Shown piece after piece: positions 1 through 20,481 of a stretch of DNA of 64,000 bases; position 1 is the stretch's first letter; each line of letters begins with the position of its first letter. The stretch covers positions 5,394,001 to 5,458,000 of the forward strand of contig CP114485.1 in the NCBI GenBank assembly GCA_027186245.1, read 5' to 3'. A model generated the notes under the pieces. That model was not told the origin of the DNA. It saw nothing but the letters and a program-made list of their open reading frames with translations, and did not search any database. This DNA is from Coriaria nepalensis (Eukaryota > Streptophyta > Magnoliopsida > Cucurbitales > Coriariaceae). Made by a program: the position numbers and the translations under genes.

Positions 1-2945
<2,945 letters not shown>

Positions 2946-3651
2946 AAGAACTTATGACCCCAATTTGGCGTTCGATTTTAGCTTAAACTTGCATTTTTTG
3001 TTTTTTTTCCCCCACAAGTTAACCCAACATCTTGATTACCGAAAGCTTTTTGCTCGGCGATTGGAATGTTCTATGATTTTACCCAATAATTGTTCTTTTG
3101 GTTAATTTATGACTGACTTGAGAAAAATAAAAGGGAGGCAAATATTATTTACAATTTTTTTTTTTTTGGGGATAAATTTGATCCCGATTATGATAATAAT
3201 TAAATAATTAATTATCGACGGCTTGGTCTTCCGACCATTTTCCAAAGACACTTGCATGAACAAAAATTATCCACTTTTTTCTTCCCTATTTTGTAACATC
3301 CTGGTTTATGTGAAAGATAAATCAATCCACTGTTTTAATTTTTTTTTTTTTTTGAAATTACATGAACAACACGTTTGAAGATCTCGAGGCATGAAAGATA
3401 TGAATTGAAGAATGCATATAGTGCATGAAATTAAGAACTATATGGAAGAGTCAGAACAAGATATAAATTTACCATATTCTCATGATTGTAAATCTCTACT
3501 TTCCACCCATCAAACAAAACTTCAAACTGCATTTAGTCATCATCAAGCATTCAAGCTGCTCTGTCATGCTTCAGATTTCGTTGATCAAAATATCAATTTG
3601 AAACAGTAGGCTTCAACTATGAAGAAATGTCATCCATAACTTTTATATTTA
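2946..3651. other. Spacer between laccase pseudogene and Lys-rich gene
   Basis: No gene recognised. It is AT-rich with several T-runs (3151-3167, 3340-3353). The right part probably contains the 3'UTR of the minus-strand Lys-rich gene. The segment around 3390-3530 resembles 500-720. Confidence 0.5.
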
Positions 3652-4395
3652 TCATTTTCTCCTTTTCTTACTCCTCCGATCCTCTAAACCGTCTTCAACC
3701 TCCTTCCTCTTCTTCCCTTCTTCCTTATTCGAGTCTCTATTATTTTCTCCACTCACTTTAATTGAATTAGCCTTTTCAGTTTTCCCCCTTTCCTCTTCAA
3801 TCTCCACTTTTTGCCCCAATTCATCCTTATTCTTCTTCCCATCCTTCTTTCTCTCGCTTTGCATAGCTACATTATCCTCTACCTCATTCTTCTTATTCTG
3901 AGCCAGAGTATCTTCAGCTTCACCTCCATTAACTCCAATAGCAAAATCAATATCATTCTTCATAGACACAGCATCATCTCTTAACTCATCTCTCTTCTTC
4001 TTCTTCTTCTTCTTCTTATCCTTACTACGCTCTCCCTCAATCATGTTTCCATTACTTTCAATCTCGGTTCGATTTTCTGTCCGGACTTTCTTAGTATCTT
4101 CAACCGGACGACTGAATTCCAGACTCACCTCGCTCCGAGTTGGATTTTCCTCCACACCATCTCGATCGTCAATAGTCTCCGATTTAGACTTCCGATTCTT
4201 GCGCTCGGTCCTGCCAGATTTGAGGTCCTTGTGTAGCTGCTTCAACTCATTGAAAGCGGCAGAAGCGCGTCGGAGGTACGCGCACAGAGCTTGCGATTCT
4301 GCGTTATCGGTGGAGACGAAGGAGGAGAGAGTGGTGGCCGCTCTGGAGAGAGATATTGGCTTCGAAGAGACGACCTTCCCTGATACGGTCTTCAT
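3652..4395 (-). CDS. Lys/Glu-rich basic protein of unknown function (247 aa)
   Basis: Single open exon of 247 codons. The first 60 residues are the only part of ordinary composition (start MKTVSGKVVSSKPISLSRAA, then a predicted helix around ALCAYLRRASAAFNELKQLHKDL). The rest is low complexity, rich in Lys, Glu, Asp and Asn, with a run of eight Lys encoded by a (CTT)n tract near 3990-4017. It ends in a basic cluster, RRSKKRRK, resembling a nuclear localisation signal. I recall uncharacterised plant proteins with a similar N-terminus but no known function. The good N-terminus and length support a real gene; nuclear location is inference. A partial copy of its first 17 codons lies just upstream (4476-4527). 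Confidence 0.7.
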   Translation of the reverse strand: MKTVSGKVVSSKPISLSRAATTLSSFVSTDNAESQALCAYLRRASAAFNELKQLHKDLKSGRTERKNRKSKSETIDDRDGVEENPTRSEVSLEFSRPVEDTKKVRTENRTEIESNGNMIEGERSKDKKKKKKKKRDELRDDAVSMKNDIDFAIGVNGGEAEDTLAQNKKNEVEDNVAMQSERKKDGKKNKDELGQKVEIEEERGKTEKANSIKVSGENNRDSNKEEGKKRKEVEDGLEDRRSKKRRK

Positions 4396-4475
4396 TCTAA
4401 AGCTTCTGGCTTCAGGGTTTTAGGCCCCGAAGAGGAAGACAAAGAAGAAGAAGAAGAACGATTAGGGTTTTTGGA

Positions 4476-4527
4476 GAGCGAGATTGGCTTCTTCGACGAG
4501 ACGACCTTCCCTGAGACGGACTGCAAG
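4476..4527 (-). repeat. Partial tandem copy of the Lys-rich gene's first codons
   Basis: On the minus strand this reads VSGKVVSSKKPISLS, almost the same as residues 4-17 of the downstream gene (VSGKVVSSKPISLS), about 131 bases upstream of it. It has one extra Lys codon and no ATG in place of the gene's start. It is preceded by TTGCAG, which could act as a splice acceptor, so it might be part of an upstream exon instead of debris. Confidence 0.65.
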
Positions 4528-4529
4528 TA

Positions 4530-5199
4530 TTAGGGGTTCTGACTTGAGTCTTTGGGCCCGTGGTCCGGTCAGCCACATTTGGGCTTTTAGGGCCTTAAAA
4601 GTTAAGCTTGAAACAGCCACATTTGCATTTCTTACAAACAGCTTCGGGAGGAAAAGGAGAAAACTACTTGCATCTAATCCCAATTCATTGGATAACCAAG
4701 ACCTAACTTATCATCAAAAAAATTTAACCTAACATTTAGAGAGAGAGGAAATAGAAGAGAAATCAAATCCTAAACCATCAAAATTAATTAATTAATACAT
4801 CACCGGATTAATTTATATATATATATATAAGTAACGATATGATCACTTAAATTAATATAACTTTTAATTTTTTTTTATACCGAGAAGTTTATAATCATAT
4901 TTTGATTAAACTTTTTATTTTAACTAGAGAACTAAAATAATAAATAAATAAAAAAATAAATTTAAAAAAAAACAACAACCTATACTTATTGCTCACTAGA
5001 ATGTTGTACAATATCACAAGCCTCCATTATTCTATCATGAACAAAGAGCTAAAGCAAAGCCTATTCTTATGCGCGGTGTTCTAAAAATACAACAAGCAGC
5101 AATTCACACTTCAAATCCACACCCAAAAAAAAAGAAAAAAATAATCTACAAAACAAAAAAGACCAAACACTAGTAGTTGTACAAAGAAATCAACACATG
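4530..5199. other. Intergenic region and PHOT1 3' flank
   Basis: No coding sequence recognised. It is AT-rich, with a short (AT)n run at 4816-4829 and A-runs near 4940-4975. The right-hand 200 bases should be the 3'UTR of the minus-strand phototropin gene. Confidence 0.5.
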
Positions 5200-11395
<6,196 letters not shown>

Positions 11396-11548
11396 TTTCT
11401 TTCTTTTCTCCCTGCATGAAAATCGAAAAAAACGAATTGATGAATATATATTTTTATATATTATTAATATTAATAAAATTCTATAAGAAAAATATGAAAT
11501 TATACGTTTAACCCTTTTCATGGATTGTATATATGGTCACTTACATGT

Positions 11549-11612
11549 GTACATATATGTATATATATATATATATATATAATATATAGTATATATATAT
11601 ATATAATATATA
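11549..11612. repeat. (AT)n microsatellite cluster in PHOT1 leader intron
   Basis: Three neighbouring runs of alternating A and T, interrupted by TAATATATAG. A second (AT)n run lies at 12241-12266 in the same intron. Confidence 0.9.
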
Positions 11613-13352
11613 GTATATAGTTATAGCATGCAAACGCATCAGAGTAGTTAGCGAGACTCGTGGGTCCATTTTCTCTGTGTTACATACTCAACACCAGCTG
11701 CATCGGGTTGGTCTAATGATATTTATTTTCATGCCTTACGTTTAAAACTTATACATACCATCTTTTTTTTTTTTTAATATTATTATTCGATCGTTTAAAT
11801 TAAAAAATATGTGAATGTTAAATTTTCAAAATTACAGTGTCTAGAATTTGATGAAATTAATCGGATATTAATAATAATAAAATATTATTAAAAAACCCAT
11901 TTAAATAATAAAAAAAAAGTAATAATAATAATAATAATAATATTTGATGTTCAAAAATTAATTGTGTTACACTAAAATATTTATTTGTAATGAAAGTACA
12001 TAAAAAGTTACTTTATCTAACTATAATATCATTTAAAATATAGGTTATACTAATTTTATAATAAAATACGAATTAAAGTCATCTTTCATCGATTTAAATC
12101 CACTAAAAAATAATAAATACTTTATAATCAATCATAATATTCATAATTATTGATAATTAAGATGATATTAGGATTGAGGTGGCATGATGTTATTAACTCT
12201 AATACATCGAATATGTATTCATTAATTGATTCCTAATTTGATATATATATATATATATATATATATACTTCGGATAATTAGTACGTATGGGGTCCTCCAA
12301 AGTAGAAGGAATAGATCGATAATGGAGTGTTGCCTGTAGGGGACCTTTAGAGATGGAGAAAGATGGGTTCTGGAAGTAGGTTTAACAAAATAAGAAGAGA
12401 GAGAGAGAGAGTCATATAATTCATAAGGACACGCAACAAGATTTTCGGCCACCCACGTGCAATGTCAAAACAAAAACAAAAACAAAACCAAAGAGACATG
12501 AATGTTAAAAGACGTTGCATTTGTTTCGCAGGTTAAGTTTGATGTTTTAGTGTATACAAGTAATTTGAACTTCCACCTCTTTCCAGTAATTTTTTGTTTT
12601 TTTTTTTTGGTTTTTTACGAATAAATTATATCGATATTCATTTATCGACAAGATGAATCTTACGTGATTTAAGAGAAGTCTATAGTAATTAAGAGAAAGT
12701 TTAATTTATTAATCATTAGTTAAGGGTTTTAATATGGGTTTGAGAGGTTGATCTTCAAATATTAAAGATCCTAAGAATCTCAAACTTCATACCATTCGAT
12801 CATTAAAAAAAGTTGGAGATATTTTAAAATCTTAATAACATCGAATAATCAAAAATTGAAAAATTTTAAGATCATTAATATTTGGAGATCAATCCGTAAT
12901 CCGTTTAGTATCAAGCATGTCGACTTATCTAATTAATTAATGAGCAAATCGTGGAAACGATTGGGTTGGTTGCTTAATTATACATGAAATCGACATACCA
13001 AAAATATCAGGTCGGGCGATCAGACAAAATTGTATATCAAATGTTATCGTATAAAAACAAACAGTGGTAAATGATTGTGACAATATGATACAATAAAGCC
13101 AAATGTATATGGCTATATACTAACTCTTTATCATAAACCAATATGCATGACAGCATGACATGACCATTGGCCGGTTTATAGAGCAAGAACTAACCAACTG
13201 TTTGGTTAGATTTAGAAATTAGAATCGACGATGATAAATGAAAAAAAAAATATATATATATAGAATCAGAAATTGATTATCGAAAGTTTCATTAATTTTC
13301 TCAAACTAGTTAGAAAAGTAGTAGTAGTGTTACTGTTATCGTATGGACATAC

Positions 13353-13480
13353 CTTGGATATCTTTTAGCAGCAGCTGATGATCTTGTTCATGTGGGTCGA
13401 TTGAGAAAGAAGGAGGGATTGAAGAGGAGAGAAAACAGTAGAAAGAGAATGAATGTTCAGAGAAAGGTTCGGCAACTCCC
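13353..13480 (-). other. PHOT1: Probable 5'UTR leader exon of PHOT1
   Basis: On the minus strand a CT-rich, non-AT-rich block ends in CCAAG followed by GTATGTCC, a good donor. The matching acceptor TTCATGCAG lies at 11412-11420, 16 bases before the PHOT1 ATG. This predicts a leader intron of about 1.94 kb (11412-13352). It contains only (AT)n tracts and AT-rich DNA. The leader start is approximate. Transcript data would be needed to confirm it. Confidence 0.6.
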
Positions 13481-13949
13481 ATCCTTCATGATGGCTCGAA
13501 CTTCACATGCTTCTTGCACGTAACACCAATAATTATACTAATTATTTTTCAATTTCCAGTTTCACAACAAATCGAAACCAAAAATATAATCGTCTCTCTC
13601 TCTATTTTTTTATTTTTTATTTTTTATTTTTTAATTGGTTATATAAAGCGGAAGTGATGGGGTAATGGGTTCAGGGTTATGGGTTTAACCGTTTAGGCAT
13701 GTTATGAGTGACGGGCTCGACCGACCGGTTCATATTTGAGATATATATATATATAATTAAAATAAATTAATTTATTATAAATATAATATATTAAAAAGTT
13801 TATAATATAAATGATAATAAATTTGAAATAGATGATAAAAGCGGACACGTGAAGGTGTTTGAGTGTTGTCACAGGTTGAAAATCTCAAGTGTCCAATAGG
13901 TGAAGCCTGAGTTGGGATTAGGCTTCTGTTTGGTCTCTTTCGCCTTCTT

Positions 13950-13982
<33 letters not shown>

Positions 13983-14040
13983 TAAACCCAAATAGCCTGA
14001 GATTTGCCGGCGGTTTACGGCTTCCTTAATTATTCAGACA
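13481..14040. other. Upstream region of PHOT1
   Basis: No gene seen. This would be the PHOT1 promoter on the minus strand if the leader exon is right. It contains a CT-rich stretch (13590-13605), a TTTTTA-type repeat at 13605-13632, and a long T-run at 13950-13980. Confidence 0.45.
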
Positions 14041-14069
14041 AAGATCTCAGGGTAGACTACTCCCTTTAT

Positions 14070-14139
14070 AATCATCGTCTATGTCCACTTGATTGATTTG
14101 GGAATAATCATCGTCTATGTCCACTTGATTGATTTGGGA
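14070..14139. repeat. 36-bp direct tandem duplication
   Basis: The unit starting AATCATCGTCTATGTCCACT occurs twice back to back, at 14070 and 14106. The copies are essentially identical, so the duplication is recent. Confidence 0.95.
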
Positions 14140-14904
14140 AACTAATCTTATATGTGGCATCAGGTCCTGACCAATTACTTCAATTACTAGACTATCTACT
14201 GTGTCAAATTATTTTTGTTCTTTTTTTTTTCTTCTCAATATTATATTTTGGTTTTATTTTACTGTAATTATTCACCTGTTCTATGTGTTCAATATTAAGT
14301 GAACTTGGTGGTATATCTTATATCTATTAAATATAATAAGAAGTAATTTGTTACTTAAATTATATCTACGATACTATAAATAATGAAATAAAACTATATA
14401 GTTAACTTAATATACATAAAAAGCAATAGTTACAAAATTACAATTAAAATTAAAAAAAAAAAAAAAAGGAGCGCGGGAACATGTCAAGATGTGATCAGAT
14501 AGGGAGGGATCAAGGCCCACTAGAGGTGGTTCCCATAGCCATGTGAGTCGACTTTTCAAAAACATCTTATCCGTTCACGGCTTGGGGGGTAGATCAAGTG
14601 GTCACATCAGTCACTTCGAATAGTATACTACGAGCCCATGTATAAAAAATATGAAAGCGAATTCAATTATTGTTAGTTATTTTTATGTTTATTTTTGTAA
14701 TAATATTTTGGTCTTTAATTTAAGAATTAAATAAATGATAATGATAAAAAATATATATATATATATATATATAAATTAATTGAAATATAATTAATTTATA
14801 AATTATATTTTTTTATAGTTATGATTAATTTATATTATTTTATTTTAAATGTTGATGAATTATGATAATTATTAATATTCGATCTAAATTTAAAATTTGA
14901 ATAT

Positions 14905-15195
14905 AAAATGTAGAGACCGATATTCGATTTGAATATGAAATCTGAATCTGAAATTTAGAGACTGATATTCAATATGTGGGAAGGAACTCAAATGAAGTTT
15001 TTTGTTCGGACTGAGTTTTCGATATAAATCAAATTCTCTGTCCAGACAGAAACATGTATGAAGACCAATATTCGATTTATAAGCAGTAATTCATATGAAG
15101 TTATTGATCCAGACAAAAATATATTTGGAGATCGATATTCGATTCGTAGACTGAAACTCATATGAAGTTCCATGTCCAGACATAAACATGTTTAT
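14905..15195. repeat. Degenerate tandem repeat, about 68-bp unit
   Basis: The motifs GATATTCGATT, CATATGAAGTT and GTCCAGACAxAAACATG recur at roughly 68-bp spacing, with three to four diverged units. The right flank (15220-15270) contains CATCTCAGACCGACAT and AGATCTCAGTCTCGGAAA, which also occur in the array at 37.3-38.3 kb. Confidence 0.7.
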
Positions 15196-15269
15196 ATATG
15201 AGTTCTTGATACATCAATCTATGCATCTCAGACCGACATATAAGATCTCAGTCTCGGAAAAGAGCTCAA

Positions 15270-16683
15270 TTTGTTAAGGAAGAACTCTATCTAAAAGTGA
15301 TTTTGATATAGAATCTAGCGATCTCCACACTATGATATCTCTCTATCATGGGAGCTCTTTCCGATTTTTTTTTTTGATTTTTTTTTTCTCTCTTTTGGGT
15401 GATAGACAAATTACCAAGACCACTTTTAATCATCAGAGCAGGCTACGAGCTTAGATAGCCCAATGATGGCCCTATGGCCCAATCAGTTAAACGCTAACCT
15501 GGGAAGCCCGAATTTCCGATGCATACTGTTGAAAAATGCCCAGGCGATTTGGTATTTGGGTAAATTAACCTCAGAAGGATCCATAATGTTAAGCTTTATT
15601 AACTTTGCATCCACAATAGATTTATAATTTACCGATAGGTCCCAAAAGTTTAAATCAAACTATAAAGAGGCCCATTTGATTGCAAAGTTAGGGTTTTTTA
15701 TTTTTTTGGAGGCAGAAATTGCATGTTAAGTTGTTAACAGTGAATTTTCACAATCAGCATTTTACTTTACCCAAAGTTACAGTTTTAACCATCGAATAAA
15801 AACCTTAAGATATATTATATATATATATATAAAGTGTGTAGTGTTGAATTAATATTTATATTCATAAAATATTAAAAATAATTTGGTTTTGACTGTGAGA
15901 GTCAAATGCAAACTGCTTAATTAAAAATTACATGCCTTATCACAAAGACAATGTAATTTTTATATAATATTATTAATTGATCAATAAAAATTAGATACTT
16001 ATTAAGTCCGGTATCAAATCAAATATTTAAATAGTGTCTCATCAAAATTATCGAAAAAAATATGTTCTTAAATTGAAACTCGATAAAAAAATATATAATA
16101 TATATCCTCTCGACTTGTTAAATTTCAGATATATTGGAATATATATATATATATTAGTGTGTTAAGTTTTTACTTTTTATAGAGGAGTTTGTGAGCTTTA
16201 TAACCTATACCATTATAATTTTTTGAATATGAATATACGATTAGATTGAAATAATTTTTTATAATATAGTTAATGCATAAAAATAATTAAAAAAGCTTTT
16301 TTTTTTCTTTCTTTTGATATTGTTGCTAAAAAAATATCAACCAATTATAAAAAATATTAATAATAACAAAAAGATAAACGTAGTTGAGATTGTAATTATT
16401 CTTTTAGTTATAACTTAGATCCAAACATATTTTTATATAAGGGAGTGAGAAATAATATTTTCTAACTTAATGGTCTTATAGTAATACTGTATAACTTATG
16501 GGACCACTGGTAAATTCCCCCTAGAGAAACATTTACAAATCATAACCAAAATATTTCAGTTTCAACGAACAAGAAGAAATCAAATTTCCTTCCGTCTTCT
16601 CTGCTCCTCCAATCTCGATTCAGTTGGGGAAAAACTGGTTTTTTTTTTTTTTTTTCTTTTCTTCTTTTTCAATACGAATTCCC
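15270..16683. other. AT-rich spacer before the glycosyltransferase gene
   Basis: No gene recognised on either strand. There are T-runs (15364-15388), (AT)n runs near 15816 and 16140, and a moderately GC-richer block at 15440-15560 that I could not identify. The last 130 bases are probably promoter and 5'UTR of the gene starting at 16752. Confidence 0.45.
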
Positions 16684-16827
16684 ATGGCTGCAAAACTCTT
16701 CTTCCTGATCCAGAAATCAATCGAATTTAGACCTAAAAAATCCAGATTCAGATGGGAAACAACAACAACAAGAGCAACAAAGATGAAACGGAAAAGAAAT
16801 CCACCCCGCCATGGGAGCGAATTATGA
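16684..16827 (+). promoter_or_regulatory. Upstream ORF overlapping the glycosyltransferase start
   Basis: A 47-codon ORF (MAAKLFFLIQ...) begins with the first ATG I see ahead of the gene, in favourable context (CCCATGG). It is out of frame with the 16752 start and passes through it. Its TGA stop (16825-16827) overlaps ATG 16824 of the main frame as ATGA. It could limit use of the 16752 start or feed reinitiation at 16824. Whether the ATG is inside the mRNA is unknown. Confidence 0.5.
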
Positions 16828-19028
16828 GCTCTCAAGTTCGCTTGTTACAGGTTGGATTGGTAAAGAACACTCTGATCTGGTTGTTCCTTTTAATCTCTGT
16901 TTACTCAATCTACTGCACTTTCTTCCACAACGACCGCCATGATTGCCGTACCGTTACTAATTTACCTGTAGATTCTTCGATCAAGGCACCATTACGAACC
17001 CTAGCGAACGTTTCTTCTTCCAATACCGATCGTTTCCAAGTTCGTAATCAGGATGTTCGTGAAGGTGAAGACGATGACGACGATGACGATGAGGTTGATC
17101 GTAAGGTGTTCGATAGAAGACAGGACACGGAGGTCAAGCACATTGTGTTCTGCGTCGCGGCTTCGGCTAATTTATGGCGGAAGAGGAAGGAGTACGTGAA
17201 GATATGGTGGAGAGAGAACGAGACTAGAGCAGTTGTTTGGATGGACGAAAAGGTGAAGGCCGAGAGAGGTGAAGACGTACCTGAGATTCGGATTTCTTCA
17301 GATACTTCAAAATTCAAATACACGCATGGAATGGGAATGAGATCTGCGTTGAGGATTTCACGAGCTGTTTCAGAGACGTTAAGACTCGATATGAAGGATG
17401 TGAGGTGGTTTGTAATGGGAGATGATGATACGGTTTTCTTGCCGGAAAATGTGGCCAAAGTTTTGTCGAAGTATGATCACAGGCAATTTTATTATATTGG
17501 AAGTTCATCTGAAAGTCATATTCAGAACATGCATTTCTCATATTCAATGGCTTTTGGTGGGGGTGGTTTTGCCCTAAGTTACCCTTTGGCTGAAGAATTG
17601 GAGACGATGCAGGATAGATGTATTCAACGCTATCCCGATTTGTATGGTAGTGATGATAGAATCCATGCATGTATGTCTGAGCTAGGAGTGCCACTCACCA
17701 AGGAAATTGGATTTCATCAGGTAAATTCTCGAATTAATTGAAATTTTTTGTATTAAAGGATGGAAAAAGTTTTGTGATTCCTAATTATGTTGTTTTAGTT
17801 ATATGAAATGGATGAAAAGTTTTGCATTCCAAACTTGTTTCATATAAAGTTTTGTTTCCTTTCCTTGACTTTATTGAAGATTGGGTATGGGAGCGTATGT
17901 CATATATGACAAATAGCTCTATGGATTAAGGTGAGAAAGGTCAAGAAAGATCTAACAAACATTTGGAATATAATGGGTTTTGTTGATATTAAAACTTGTA
18001 TGGTCTCTCTCTTCTAGATAGGTTTAAGCGTGAGTATTTTGGAATAAGCCATAGCAACAGTATTTTCAGTAAAAGGGAAGGAACCATATTACCTTCTTAG
18101 ACAATCTTAGTTCTTAGTTTAAATATTTTTTGTCAATTTTAGGATGTAAGTTAACAGAGTTTTTTTCTGATACATGTGCAGTATGATGTTCATGGAGATC
18201 TAGTAGGCCTTCTCGGAGCACATCCCGTAACCCCACTGCTATCCCTTCACCACCTTGACCTTATTGCACCTGTATTCCCACACATGACTCAAGTAAAAGC
18301 CCTTCAACACCTATTCCAATCCGTCAAGCTCGACTCAGCCAGTGTAATGCAACAATCAATATGCTACGACAAGCAACGTCACTGGTCTGTATCCGTATCT
18401 TGGGGCTATGTTGTTCAAGTCGTTAGAGGAGTAATATTGCCTCGAGATTTAGAGACGCCCTCAAGAACATTCTATAATTGGTGGAAAAGAGCTGATTACA
18501 CTACTTATTCATTCAATACAAGGCCTATTTCAAGGCACCCATGTCAGAGGCCCTTTATATATTACATGAGCACTGTTAGATATGATCAAGCAAGCAAACA
18601 GACCATAGGGGTTTACGTGCGTGATAGAACTCCTAGTCCTCTCTGCCGTTGGAAAATGCACTCGCCTGAAAAAGTTGATTCTATTGTCGTCTTCAAGAGG
18701 CCGGATCCTCTCCGATGGAAGAAGGTAAAAATTCTTAGGCTCTGCTATTTTTTTTGTTTACATACATGTTAAGAGTTCAATGCAAGTCAAAACAAACACC
18801 ATATCCAGCAAAAGAACATTATTATTGTAAGGAAGGAAAGAACAACATGAAATACTTGTTTCTTACAAGAATGGAAGTGTAAAAATGTCGCTCACATGCT
18901 TTGTTTTTCTTTTGCAGTCACAAAGGAGGGATTGTTGTAGAATTCTTCCACCGAATAAGAGCTCAACAATGTACATATCAGTGGGCCCATGTCAGCAAGG
19001 CGAGGTCAGTGAAGTTGCAAAGCATTAG
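16752..19028 (+). CDS. DUF604 / Fringe-like glycosyltransferase, Golgi type II membrane protein
   Basis: Three exons: 16752-17720, 18181-18725 and 18918-19028, joined in phase (FHQ|YDVHG; RWKK|SQRR). The product is about 540 residues. A short basic N-terminus (Asn/Lys/Glu-rich), then one membrane anchor (TLIWLFLLISVYSIYCTFF), an acidic linker with seven Asp, then the Fringe-like catalytic region. This includes VRWFVMGDDDTVFLPEN (DxD metal/nucleotide-sugar site), YYIGSSSESH, AFGGGGFALSYPLAEEL and DLYGSDDRIHACMSELG. The DUF604 tail follows, with LLSLHHLD, FPHMTQVKAL and CYDKQRHWSVSVSWGY. Family membership is clear (GT31-like); donor, acceptor and linkage are unknown. The start could instead be 16824 (MSSQVRLLQ), just before the anchor. 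Confidence 0.9.
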
Positions 19029-19713
19029 AGAAGAGAAGAACATAAAGTCTCATCTTTTTGCTAGGTACCTCTGTTCATTCACTGTGTCTTGTTCTTCGAA
19101 ACGATTTTCTACGGCACAACAAACGGAATAAGTTCAATGCTGCTTAGTGTGTGAATGTAAAAAAAAGAAAGAAAAAAAAAAAACAGAGCTCTTTGATTAG
19201 CTAGTTATTCTTATCAAATTTTTTAGGCAGGAAATATCCTCGGAAGCAATTCCGAACCCTAAATGTCATCTCAAGAAAACGGTTCTATATATTTTCTTCA
19301 TTCTCCTTCATCCAGATCATAACCGAGCTTAATTTCTACTGTGAAAATTGGAGAGATTACTGTAACTCTTCCATTCTTGATCACCATGTTATCTGATCCT
19401 AAGAAGTAAGAACACATAAAAACATATTATAATGATTCAATCCTCTGTCAGTCTGCTAGTGCTTATTCCAATTCTCTATGAACCAGAGCAACATCAAAGA
19501 AACATAATTTTTTTCTTTGAATCAATAGTTAGGCATTGCTCTTGTACTTTTACTGACTTGTTAGAACGTAGAACTACCCTTTACAACTCTGTCGAGAAAA
19601 TACTCAACCGCAGATTATTTTTACTCATAACCAGTTACAATATAATCAGACATGAAGATTGAAACTAAGTAAAGAAGAAGGTGGAGAAGGAAGAAGAGGG
19701 TTCTTGAAATAGT
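19029..19713. other. Convergent intergenic region / 3'UTRs
   Basis: It lies between the 3' ends of the plus-strand glycosyltransferase and the minus-strand 78-residue gene. No coding signal; an A-rich tract lies at 19158-19182. Confidence 0.5.
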
Positions 19714-19950
19714 TTAAAGAATTGGACCTGGTTGATAAGAGAACCACCAGAGAATGAATAGGCAGAGCAGCACAACCACAGGAATAAGATGTACCTGATT
19801 CTTACTCCACGATGTCCTCGAGCCCAACCCGGAAAATGAATTGTAGACCGAATGAATGCTTCCTATATCGTCCATTCTTCTTTTTGCTGGAGGGTGCTTA
19901 TGTTGAGGTTGATCTCCTGTTACATTGAAAGAGCTTGAAGATCTCTGCAT
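19714..19950 (-). CDS. Small tail-anchored membrane protein, unknown function (78 aa)
   Basis: Single exon. The N-terminal half is hydrophilic (MQRSSSSFNVTGDQ, then HPPAKRRMDDIGSIHS), with a Ser/Gly-rich centre (VYNSFSGLGSRTSWSK). A single hydrophobic segment near the C-terminus (VHLIPVVVLLCLFILWWFS) is followed by only seven residues, a tail-anchor layout. I recall conserved plant proteins of this size and motif order without an assigned function. A CT/GA-rich tract (19990-20000) lies just upstream as typical plant 5'UTR. A role in the secretory pathway or at an organelle membrane is inference. Confidence 0.75.
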   Translation of the reverse strand: MQRSSSSFNVTGDQPQHKHPPAKRRMDDIGSIHSVYNSFSGLGSRTSWSKNQVHLIPVVVLLCLFILWWFSYQPGPIL

Positions 19951-20481
19951 TTTGGGGATTACAGTAGAAACGAGAGATTGTTTTAGAGAGAGAGAGAGAG
20001 AAGCCAGAGAAGATCGGGGCTTGAAAAGAGCTTAGTGGGTTGGACTTGAGTGCTTATGAGATTGTTTTATGTTTCCAATTTGGGTTTGGTCGTTAGGCTG
20101 CCTAACGGCTTTAGGTGGGAAAAATCCCTGCACTGTCGTGCACGTGAATACGAGATTGCTTGAGCCTTTGAGTATTATTACTTGGATTTTATTATTTCGT
20201 CCAATATATATTATAACATGTATAGTACTAGTAGTAGCGAGGAGAATCCTGATAAGAAAATATATTTTTCCTAGAGGGAAAAAAGGGTACATCTTACTGT
20301 ATACATGTACACGACACCAAAAAGATAGAAGATTGGAAAATTTCACTTCCTCAGCGATCCAAAGTAGAAAATGGGCAGCAACATGATATCATCACCTGCT
20401 ATCACCATCATCCATTACCCAAAATTTGATAACAAAGAACGTTTTTTCTGCAGTAAAATTTGGACACACGCGTGTATATCC
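19951..20481. other. Intergenic region
   Basis: No gene recognised. It holds the 5' flank of the 78-residue gene, with GA repeat at 19987-20001, and the 3' flank of the RLCK gene. Confidence 0.5.

Noticed and set aside
4043..4423. 126-codon plus-strand open frame opposite the Lys-rich gene
   Set aside because: Antisense shadow of the minus-strand gene; Ser/Arg-rich composition mirrors its Lys/Glu/Ser codons.
17048..17694. Minus-strand open frames over the glycosyltransferase
   Set aside because: Shadows of the plus-strand exon, which has clear family motifs and an active-site DDD.
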